Shown here piece after piece: positions 22,501 through 30,910 of a stretch of DNA of 64,000 nt. Position 1 is the first letter of the stretch. Every line of letters begins with the position of its first letter. The notes below the pieces were generated by a model that saw only the letters and a program-made list of their open reading frames with translations, had not been told where the DNA came from and made no database searches. The position numbers and the translations under genes are program-made. The DNA is from Carya illinoinensis (lineage: Eukaryota > Streptophyta > Magnoliopsida > Fagales > Juglandaceae), in the NCBI RefSeq assembly GCF_018687715.1, contig NC_056758.1, positions 20,810,501-20,874,500 on the forward strand, given 5' to 3'.

Positions 22501-25077
22501 ATTGTCGTTGATTTCAGCATTATTAAGATGGTTTTTCTTTTAATGACAGGTTTTGGATCCAGCCTTAGCCTCTAATTCAGTCTTAGAATGATGATAAAGA
22601 ACAAAGAAAGTAATAAGGTCCGTATAAAAAAGGTTAAAAGAACCAAAAAGGAAATTAAGCCGAAAACATTGTTGAGAGATTACTAATCTTGTGTAAGTCA
22701 ATTACTTCCCTTAATTCAACGTTAAAGCAAAACCACGGGTAGATGGGAACGTTAGGGGGTGTGGCACTTCTTGGACTTGAGGGAAACCAAATGTAGGGTT
22801 TCTGTGGGCTTCAAATCGGGGAACGAAACGAAAGACTGGTTTCTTTGTGTAAATTGGCCCACTGCAAGAACTAAACTTCTATGGTAAAGGTTGGGTATAA
22901 ACGATGAAACTTTCCTTGTGAAAACGGTCTACAAGGCTTCGGCTAGGGGTCGACTTGTTGCAACTGGTATGAAGGATCGCCTAAGTGCCGATTGGCAGTG
23001 ATTCGGGCATTATCGACATGCAAGTCTTTCATCTCTTAGATAAAGCCTAATCTACTAAATCCATCTTAGAACGTTGGAAAACGACAAGAAAAGCAATATG
23101 ATCTGAATGAAAAAAAGTGTTACAAAGAACCATGAAGGAAATTAAACTCAAAAAATTGTTGAAAGATGACTAATCTTGTGTAGGTCGATTACATCCTTTG
23201 AATCAAGCTAAAAGCTTAACGATGGGGTAGATGGGGAAGCTTAGGGGCATGTGGCACTTCTCGAAGTTGAGGAAACTAATTGTAAGGCTTATGTTCGCTG
23301 CAAATTGAAGAATGAAACAAAAGATGGGTTTCTTGTTGTAACTTCGTCCAATGCCGAAACTAAACTAGTATGGTTGGGTTTGGTGCAAATGATGACATTT
23401 CCCATGAGGAAATGGTGTAAATGGCATGAGCTAGAGGCCTACTTGTCGCAATGCACAAGAAAGAGAACTTTGGTCGAATTGGCGTTGATTTCAGCATTAT
23501 TCACATGGCTTTTCTTTTAATGACAGGTTTTGGATCCATCCTACACTTCTAATTCAGTCTTTGAATGATGAGAAACAACAAAGAAAGTAATAAGGTCCGT
23601 ATAAAACAGGTTACAAAGAACTAAAAAGGAAATTAAGCCGAAAACATTGTTGAGAGATTACTAATCTTGTGTAAGTCAATTACCTCCTTTAATTCAATGT
23701 TAAAGAAAAACCATGGGTAGATGGGGAACGTTAGGGGCGTGTGGCACTTCTTGGACTTGAGGGAAACCAAATGTAGGGTTTATGTGGGCTTCAGATCGGG
23801 GAACGAAATGAAAGACTGGTTTCTTTGTGTAAATTGGTCCACTGCAAGAACTAAACTTGTATGGTAAAGGTTGGGTGTAAACGATGAAACTTACCTTGTG
23901 AAAAAGGTCTAAAAGGCTTGGGCTGAGGCCCGACATGTCGCAACGAGTATGAAGGATCGCCTAGGTACTGATAGGCGGTGATTCGAGCATTATCGACATG
24001 GAAGTCTGTCGTGTCTTAGACAAAGCCTAATCTACTAAGTCCATCTTAGAACGTTGGAAAACGACAAGAAAAGCAATATAATCCGAATGAAAACAATGGT
24101 TTCAAACAACCATAAACGAAATTAAACTCAAAACATTGTTGAAAGATGACTAATCTTGTGTAAGTCGAGTACATGCTTTGAATCAGGCCAAAAGCTTAAC
24201 GATGGGGTAGATGGCGAAGCTTAGGGGCATGTGGCACTTCTTGAAGTTGCGGAAACTAATTGTAAGGCTTATGTTGGCTTGAAATTGAAGATTGAAATAA
24301 AAGATGGGTTTCTTGTTGTATACTCGTCTAATGACGGAACTGAACTAGTATGGTTGAGGTGGTGTGCAAACGATGACATTTGCAATGTGGAAATGGTGTA
24401 AATGGCATGGGCTAGGGGCGTACTTGTCGCAATGCACAAGAAAGAGAACCTAGGTCGGATTGGCGGTGATTTCAGCATTATTCACATGGCTTTTCTTTTA
24501 TTGGTAGGTTTTGGATCCAGCCTAAGCATCTAATTCAGTCTTAGAATTATGTTAAACAATAAAGAAAGTAACAAGGTCCGTGTAAAAAAGGTTACAAAGA
24601 ACCAAAAAGGAAATTAAGCCGAAAACATTGTTGACAAATTACTAATCTTGTGTAAGTCAATTACTTCCCTTAATTCAACGTTAAAGCATAACCACGGGTA
24701 GATGGGGAACGTTAGGGCGTGTGGCCCTTGTCGGACTTTAGGGAAACCAAATGTAGGGTTTAGGTGGGCTTCAAATCGAGGAATGAAATGAAAGACTGGT
24801 TTCTTTGTGTAAGTTGGTCCACTGCAAGAACTAAACTTGTATGGTAAAGGTTGGGTGTAAACGATGAAACTTTCCTTGTAAAACTGGTCTAAAAGGCTTC
24901 GGCTAGTGGCCAACTTGTCACAACTGGTTTGAAGGGTCGCCTAGGTGCCGGTTGGCGGTGATTCGAGGATTATCGACATGGAAGTCTGTCTTGTCTTAGA
25001 TAAAGCCTAATCTTCTAATTCAATCTTAGAACGTTGGAAAATGACAAGAAAAGCAATATGATCCGAATGAAAAAAAA
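19502..25077. repeat. Satellite array 1, dimeric units of about 980 bp
   Basis: About 5.7 head-to-tail dimers. In each dimer, monomer type 1 (anchor CACGGGTAGATGGGGAACG, for example 19794 and 20774) alternates with type 2 (anchor GATGGGGAAGCTTAGGGG, for example 20291, 21273, 22253 and 23230). The halves are clearly homologous but diverged (for example CTAATCTTGTGTAAGTC in both) and are about 490 bp each. Short frames recur in every unit but look incidental. No gene is seen. The left border is the LTR of B and the right border is the LINE. Confidence 0.93.
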
Positions 25078-25079
25078 GG

Positions 25080-25205
25080 AGTGCCTTTCTTTCTCTCGTG
25101 AGAAACGGTAAGGCTCCAGAGTGCCTTTGATCCTCAAAGGCTTGGGTCTCACTAGTGTGAGCTGTGTGTTTGTAGTAAATTTGTTCACCGTTCTACTGGA
25201 CTACA
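25080..25205 (+). other. 5' untranslated region of the LINE
   Basis: About 126 bp from the end of the satellite A-tract to the ORF1 ATG. It contains the direct repeat GAGTGCCTTT (about 25079 and 25119). Plant L1 promoters are internal and would lie here. No TATA box is evident. Confidence 0.6.
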
Positions 25206-26759
25206 ATGTACGCAACAGAGGACTTGACAAAAAGATGGAAGAAACTGCAACTGTCAACGGAAGAAAGCTTATGCTTTCACGTAACGCAGGGTGACCACCA
25301 AGATTCTGAAGGTCTGGGCAAGCAATGCCTTGTAGCTAAGGCAATGGCTGAAAAGCTTGTTAATAGTGAAGCTTTCCGTATCACCATGTCACAACTGTGG
25401 AGGTTGGAAGGCTGGGTCAGCTTCAAAGAACTCGGAGACCAGAGCTTCTTGATTGAATTCCAAAAAGTGAAGGATAAGGAGAAGGTCCTGGGGGGGCGTC
25501 CCTGGTTCTTTGATAGATGCCTGCTAGCCATACAAGAAGTTGACGAAAACCAGTCCATTAATGCACTGCAGTTCCGGTATGAACCCTTTTGGGTTCAACT
25601 CCATAACCTTCCTCTAGTTACCATGACAGAGACGTTTGGTGAGGAGTTCGCAGCATCAATAGGGCCTGTGATAAGAGTCGATGCAGGCTCAGATGGAAGA
25701 GCATGGGGTAGATGCCTGAGAGTTAGGGTGGCGGTGGATTTACACAAACCCTTGATGCGTGGCAAATGGCTTGGGGTTGACGGGAAGCAACACTGGATCT
25801 CCTTCAAGTATGAACGTCTACAAAACTTCTGCTTCCAGTGTGGAACCTTATCGCACAAAGGTAGAAACTGTGTGAGGTCTCGGGATGAACAACAAAACGA
25901 TGATCCAAAACTAATGCAGTTCGGGGCTTGGCTACGAGCCCAACCCATGCATTCTAACCTCTTTGAGGGGCGAAAATATGGTGGTTCACCAGGTAAACAC
26001 CACCCTCACGGTGGTCTGCAAGGAGAGAAGGAGGGAGATGACAGAGCAGAGTCTAAGATAAACAGTGAACCTAGCCTGCAAAAGGTGACAGCAGACCAAA
26101 AGCAGAAAGGTGAAGAGGAAATCCCGGTAACATCAAATCTTGTCTCGCATGGTAGGCGGGGAACAGAGGAAGGCCTGGACGTCAGTACAAAACCAGGCTG
26201 TATCATTGAGGACCACAAAAGAAACCAAGAGGAAAGTCAAAAGGAGGGCTCCACTGGGACAAGTCCTCAAACTAAGGCAAGCTCGGTTGGTATAGAGCCT
26301 GAACAAAAGAGCATGCTAGGTACGTTTACTGATATGGAACTTGATCCTAACCAATACCAGCTGGCTCAAAATGTATCATTTAATCACATGGAAAATACCC
26401 AAGAGGACCTAGATGGAGTGCTAAGTGGAGAGAGGGGTCTACTGAGTAGTAAAAAGAATCGAGTCAATGGACCTGACACAGGAAAAGAAAATGTGTGCTT
26501 TGAGGCTGAAACAGCAGTTCAACATGCTAGGAAATGGAAGAGGCAAACTAGAACACAGAATCAAACAAGTGCAGAAAATGAGAGGGGTGCCATGGGAGAC
26601 ATATCTAATTACTTCTTAAGAACTGGAATCAAGAGAGGGAGGTTGGAAAACATAAAAACAGAAAATCATGAACGAAAGAAATTTAGGAGGCAGGAGGGTA
26701 CATGTGAAAGCTCAATTCCTAAGGCAGAGGCTGGATCCCAGCCCTGCCAAACTCAATGA
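25206..26759 (+). CDS. LINE ORF1: DUF4283 and zinc-knuckle RNA-binding protein
   Basis: 517 aa, start ATG 25206. Residues about 30-200 match the plant LINE/gag-like DUF4283 region (MSQLWRLEGWVSFKELG, LGGRPWFFDRCLLAI, FWVQLHNLPL). A CX2CX4HX4C knuckle (CFQCGTLSHKGRNC) begins at residue 209 and follows the usual ISFKYERLQNF lead-in. The remaining 290 residues are charged and low in complexity, with a basic stretch near the C-terminus (ENHERKKFRRQEG) that could act in nuclear entry or RNA binding. ORF1 protein coats the LINE RNA to form the RNP. Its stop overlaps the ORF2 start (ATGA at 26756-26759), suggesting termination-reinitiation. The frame is complete. Confidence 0.9.
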   Translation: MYATEDLTKRWKKLQLSTEESLCFHVTQGDHQDSEGLGKQCLVAKAMAEKLVNSEAFRITMSQLWRLEGWVSFKELGDQSFLIEFQKVKDKEKVLGGRPWFFDRCLLAIQEVDENQSINALQFRYEPFWVQLHNLPLVTMTETFGEEFAASIGPVIRVDAGSDGRAWGRCLRVRVAVDLHKPLMRGKWLGVDGKQHWISFKYERLQNFCFQCGTLSHKGRNCVRSRDEQQNDDPKLMQFGAWLRAQPMHSNLFEGRKYGGSPGKHHPHGGLQGEKEGDDRAESKINSEPSLQKVTADQKQKGEEEIPVTSNLVSHGRRGTEEGLDVSTKPGCIIEDHKRNQEESQKEGSTGTSPQTKASSVGIEPEQKSMLGTFTDMELDPNQYQLAQNVSFNHMENTQEDLDGVLSGERGLLSSKKNRVNGPDTGKENVCFEAETAVQHARKWKRQTRTQNQTSAENERGAMGDISNYFLRTGIKRGRLENIKTENHERKKFRRQEGTCESSIPKAEAGSQPCQTQ

Positions 26760-29700
26760 AAATCTTAGCATGGAACTGCCGAGGGCTTGGGAACCCTCGG
26801 ACATTTAGATACCTTAACCTCCTTGTTAAGGAAAAGAGCCCAACCATGATATTTCTCATGGAGACTAAGTGTATGAAAGTGAGGATTGAAGAGGTGTGTA
26901 ACATGCTGGGTTATGATGGCTGTCTGGTAGTGGATAGTAGAGGAAGTAGTGGGGGTTTAACTTTTTTATGGAAGACAAGGGACAAGGTTTCAATCTATAA
27001 TTACTCGAGATGGCATATCAGTGCAATGGTAGGCATGGGAATGGAACAACCATGGCTTTTTACAGGCTTCTATGGGAACCCAGAAACCTCAAAAAGGCAC
27101 CTGAGTTGGGATTTCCTCAAGTCTATCAAACCTGATGACAGTACACCCTGGATGTGTTGTGGGGACTTTAATGAAATAGTATGTCAAGATGAGAAGATGG
27201 GAGGGGGTCCTAGGCCGTATAACCAGATGGAAATATTCAGGAATACTCTTGAATGGTGCTCATTGAGTTCACTAGTGACAAAGGGCCCCTGCTTTACTTG
27301 TGCAAACAACCGAGAGCAAGACTCCTTTATAAAGGAAAGATTGGATAGAGCCCTTGCAAACCCAATGTGGTTAGAAAAGTATCAAGAATCATCCTGCTGT
27401 GTCCTACCAACCATGACCTCAGACCATTGCCCTTTACTCATTGTTGTGATTTACCAGCAAGATCAACCAAGGCCTCATGTAAAGAGGTTTAGATACGAAG
27501 CTGCCTGGTCACTAAGAAGGGAGTGTGAAGCTACTCTTAAAGAAGCCTGGGTTAAGCCAATTCATGAAAGAACAGCTGCTGAGACCATAAGGAGTAGGCT
27601 GACTATGAGTGCTACTGTGCTGAGAAAATGGAATGCAAAAGTTATAAGGAAAGCCCCCAAAGAAATTAGACAGAAACTGAAAGCCCTGGAAGAACTTCAA
27701 GAGCTAAACAAAGGGGACCAATCAGACTCAATCAGAAAATTAAAAGGTGATATTGATCAAGATCTAGCAGCAGAGGACCTGAAATGGAAACAAAGAGCCA
27801 AACAGCATTGGCTACAAAATGGAGATAGAAATACTACTTTCTACCACCTGCATGCATCCCATAGGAGGAAAATCAACAAGATATCACAGATTATGGACCA
27901 CAGGAATCGCCTGATTTCAGAAAAAGACCAAGTTGGAAGGGTTATTACAAGATATTTCTTAGACCTTTTCACCTCTTCCTCCCCATCAGGTATAAAGGAT
28001 TGCATCAAGGATATGCCCAACAAAGTCTCTACAGCAATGAATGAATTGCTTCTCCAGGAGTTCACAGAAGAGGAAGTTAAGAATGCTGTCTTCCAAATGA
28101 AAAGCATGGGATCACCAGGCCCTGATGGTTTCCCAGCCTGTTTCTTTCAAACACATTGGAATACTACAGGGAAGGAAGTCTCAAGATTTGTGCTCAACAT
28201 TCTCAATACTGCTGGTTCTTTGGAAGGGGTAAATGACACCTATATTACCCTGATCCCAAAGATCAAGAACCCCACCAAAGTCTCTGATTATAGACCAATT
28301 AGCCTATGTAATGTCATTTACAAAGTGGTAGCTAAAGTGTTATCAAATAGGCTTAAACTTATCTTGCCTGACATAATTTCTGTGAACCAAAGTGCTTTTG
28401 TTCCAGGTAGGGCCATAACAGATAACATTATGGTGGCTTACGAGACCCTCCACTCCATGTCCACAAGAATACAAGGAAACTCAGCTTATATGGCTCTCAA
28501 ACTTGACATGAGTAAAGCCTATGATAGGGTGGAGTGGGATTTTCTGGAAGCTGTAATGTGCAAAATGGGGTTTGACAGAAGATGGGTTACACTGGTAATG
28601 AATTGCATCAGGTCTGTTTCATACTCAGTATTGCTTAATGGAGAGGCCCAGTCTACATTTAAGCCAACTAGAGGCCTAAGGCAAGGGGATCCCATATCCC
28701 CTTACCTGTTTATCATATGTGCTGAGGCCCTATCAAACCTCCTGACTCAAGCTAAATCAAAGGGCAAAATATCAAGTATTCCAATGGGAAGAGGACCAAC
28801 CAAGATAAACCATCTGTTCTTTGCTGATGACAGTATGATATTCTGTAAAGCAAGCACACTGGAGTGGAGAAGAATGCTAGGCATGCTGACTACATATGAG
28901 CAGGCCTCTGGACAGCTTTTGAACAAAGAGAAATCTGCAATATACTTCAGCAGAAACACTACAAGTGAGTGCAGAGCCAACATAACTCGAATTGCAGGTG
29001 TAACTCCTACAGCATCTTTTGGAAAATACTTAGGATTACCAGCCATGGTAGGAAGAACAAAAGTAGCATGTTTCCATGGCCTAATTGATAGAATGTGGTC
29101 AAAGATCAATAACTGGAAGACAGACAAGCTGTCAGCAGCTGGAAAAGAGGTGCTGCTCAAGTCAGTACTACAGGCAATTCCCACATACACAATGGGTATC
29201 TTTCTCCTACCAAAGTCCATCACCAAGAGGCTGGACCAGATGCTAAGGAAGTTTTGGTGGGGTTTTAGTGGGGATCAAACAAAAATGCAGTGGATAAAGT
29301 GGAGCCGAATCAACAAAGCAAAAGATCAGGGGGGCTTGGGTTTCAGAGATTTCAATAGCTTCAACATGGCTCTTTTAGCAAAGAATGGGTGGAATCTGCT
29401 GCAAAGCCCTACATCTCTCCCTGCCACCATCCTCAGACAAAAGTACTTCCCACATGGGTCCATTTTAAAGGCAAAAGTTGGGGCTCGACCCTCACTGGCT
29501 TGGAGAAGCTTACATGCTGGACTTTCACTACTAAAGGAAGGTTTGTTATGGAGAATAGGGGATGGAAAACAGGTAAGAATCTGGGAAGATAGGTGGCTCC
29601 CTCGACCCCATTTCCTTGCCCCAAGAATAGAGGCTGGTGCCCCAACCCAAAGGAATGTGGTCGCAGATTTAATCAACCCTTCCCTAAGGACATGGAATGA

Positions 29701-30880
29701 TCACAGCCTTCATGAAATGTTCAATCAGCAAGACATAGAGGTGATAAAATCTGTCCCAATCACTTTGGGTAGTAGGGGTGATAGGTTGATTTGGGGTTGC
29801 ACTCAGAATGGTCTATTCTCAGTGAAGAGTGGCTACCATCTTCACCAAGAAATCCATGCTAATCCTGAGGCTGGCCCTTCTAAGCCAAAGGATCAATCTG
29901 AGTTATGGAAGGGTGTTTGGAAGCTGCAGGTCCCAAATGGGGTTAAGGTGTTCATTTGGAGGGCTTGCAACGAGGGCCTACCTACTCTAGCCAACTTGAA
30001 AAGAAGGAAGATTGTTGCTGAAAGTACCTGCCCAATCTGTGGTCGTGTAGAGGAGACAGCAGACCATGCCCTCTGGAGTTGCAGTGCAGCTCGAGATGTC
30101 TGGTGCCAAGCAAGCAAGCCAATCCAAAAACTCTCTCTAGAGGTAGGATCCTTCAAGGAAGTCTGGCAGCAAATAACAGATAAGTTACCAGCAGCAAGAA
30201 TTGAGGAAGTAGGCTCGATTATGAGGCTTATATGGACAAGAAGAAATGAAGTGGTGCATGGGAAGGCTTTCAGGCATCCCAACTCAATACTAGTTAAGGC
30301 CCAGGATGACCTCTACTGCTACAAGTTGGCAATTCAGGGTCGTGTGAGTTGCAGGGCTGCAGAGACATCTAAGTGTCCTCAAAAATGGATTACACCACCT
30401 GTGGGAGAATACAAACTGAACTGGGATGCTGCCATCAATCAACCACTGAACCAAGTAGGGATTGGGGCTATTATTAGAGATTGCAATGGCCAGGTGCTTG
30501 GGACCATGCGAGCCATAAGAGAGTTGAATCTATCCCCTTTCACTGCTGAAGCTTATGCACTGATGATGGCTGTCATATTCTGTAAAGAAGCTGGTTTCCG
30601 GTCTATCATCTTCGAAGGTGATTCACTCAAAGTAGTTGAAGGGATGCAGAAAAAAGCTAAGGATTGGAGCCAAGGAGGTTTGATCATTGAAGACACTAAG
30701 CTTTTGTTACAAGATCTTGTTAGATGGAAGTTCTGTCACACAAAGAGGGATTCAAATATGGCAGGCCACTTGCTAGCCAAGAATGCCCTTCTAAATGATT
30801 GTGATCTCTATGAGTTAGAGGAAATACCACCTTGTATTAGACGTGCTGTTATCTTAGATGTTTGTAATAGCATGATTTAA
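26756..30880 (+). CDS. LINE ORF2: AP-like endonuclease, reverse transcriptase, RNase H
   Basis: 1374 aa. Endonuclease at residues about 1-235: ILAWNCRGLG (Asn), METKC (catalytic Glu), CGDFNEI (Asp) and the terminal SDHCPLL. RT at about 450-760: SPGPDGFPACFF, YRPISLCNVIYKVVAKVL, LDMSKAYDRVEWDFL, RGLRQGDPISPYLFI, and FADD at residues 689-692. A zf-RVT-type region near 1050-1110 includes CPICGRVEETADHALWSC. RNase H from about 1220: LNWDAAINQP, TAEAYALMMA, FEGDSLKVV, then HTKRDSNMAGHLLAKNAL, giving the D-E-D-D set. The protein nicks target DNA and reverse-transcribes the LINE RNA at the nick. Length and motifs are those of complete plant L1 ORF2. No lesion is seen. Confidence 0.93.
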   Translation: MKILAWNCRGLGNPRTFRYLNLLVKEKSPTMIFLMETKCMKVRIEEVCNMLGYDGCLVVDSRGSSGGLTFLWKTRDKVSIYNYSRWHISAMVGMGMEQPWLFTGFYGNPETSKRHLSWDFLKSIKPDDSTPWMCCGDFNEIVCQDEKMGGGPRPYNQMEIFRNTLEWCSLSSLVTKGPCFTCANNREQDSFIKERLDRALANPMWLEKYQESSCCVLPTMTSDHCPLLIVVIYQQDQPRPHVKRFRYEAAWSLRRECEATLKEAWVKPIHERTAAETIRSRLTMSATVLRKWNAKVIRKAPKEIRQKLKALEELQELNKGDQSDSIRKLKGDIDQDLAAEDLKWKQRAKQHWLQNGDRNTTFYHLHASHRRKINKISQIMDHRNRLISEKDQVGRVITRYFLDLFTSSSPSGIKDCIKDMPNKVSTAMNELLLQEFTEEEVKNAVFQMKSMGSPGPDGFPACFFQTHWNTTGKEVSRFVLNILNTAGSLEGVNDTYITLIPKIKNPTKVSDYRPISLCNVIYKVVAKVLSNRLKLILPDIISVNQSAFVPGRAITDNIMVAYETLHSMSTRIQGNSAYMALKLDMSKAYDRVEWDFLEAVMCKMGFDRRWVTLVMNCIRSVSYSVLLNGEAQSTFKPTRGLRQGDPISPYLFIICAEALSNLLTQAKSKGKISSIPMGRGPTKINHLFFADDSMIFCKASTLEWRRMLGMLTTYEQASGQLLNKEKSAIYFSRNTTSECRANITRIAGVTPTASFGKYLGLPAMVGRTKVACFHGLIDRMWSKINNWKTDKLSAAGKEVLLKSVLQAIPTYTMGIFLLPKSITKRLDQMLRKFWWGFSGDQTKMQWIKWSRINKAKDQGGLGFRDFNSFNMALLAKNGWNLLQSPTSLPATILRQKYFPHGSILKAKVGARPSLAWRSLHAGLSLLKEGLLWRIGDGKQVRIWEDRWLPRPHFLAPRIEAGAPTQRNVVADLINPSLRTWNDHSLHEMFNQQDIEVIKSVPITLGSRGDRLIWGCTQNGLFSVKSGYHLHQEIHANPEAGPSKPKDQSELWKGVWKLQVPNGVKVFIWRACNEGLPTLANLKRRKIVAESTCPICGRVEETADHALWSCSAARDVWCQASKPIQKLSLEVGSFKEVWQQITDKLPAARIEEVGSIMRLIWTRRNEVVHGKAFRHPNSILVKAQDDLYCYKLAIQGRVSCRAAETSKCPQKWITPPVGEYKLNWDAAINQPLNQVGIGAIIRDCNGQVLGTMRAIRELNLSPFTAEAYALMMAVIFCKEAGFRSIIFEGDSLKVVEGMQKKAKDWSQGGLIIEDTKLLLQDLVRWKFCHTKRDSNMAGHLLAKNALLNDCDLYELEEIPPCIRRAVILDVCNSMI

Positions 30881-30910
30881 TCAATGAAAGTTTCCATTTC
30901 AAAAAAAAAA
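30881..30910 (+). other. LINE 3' end and oligo-A tail
   Basis: A very short 3' UTR (TCAATGAAAGTTTCCATTTC) and ten A. The short tail and the satellite A-tract target fit target-primed reverse transcription. Confidence 0.75.

Larger units (their letters stand above)
25080..30910 (+). mobile_element. L1-type LINE, apparently full length with both ORFs open
   Basis: A non-LTR retrotransposon with a short leader, ORF1 (517 aa), ORF2 (1374 aa) overlapping by ATGA, and a 3' oligo-A tail. It interrupts a satellite unit at an A-tract: the left flank ends GAATG-A8-GG (25066-25079) and the right flank restarts G-A7-GGG (30911-30921). The target duplication is therefore about 9-10 bp of the type GAAAAAAAGG. 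Both ORFs show the full domain set and no premature stop, unlike every LTR element in the window. It may be a young copy. Confidence 0.92.
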
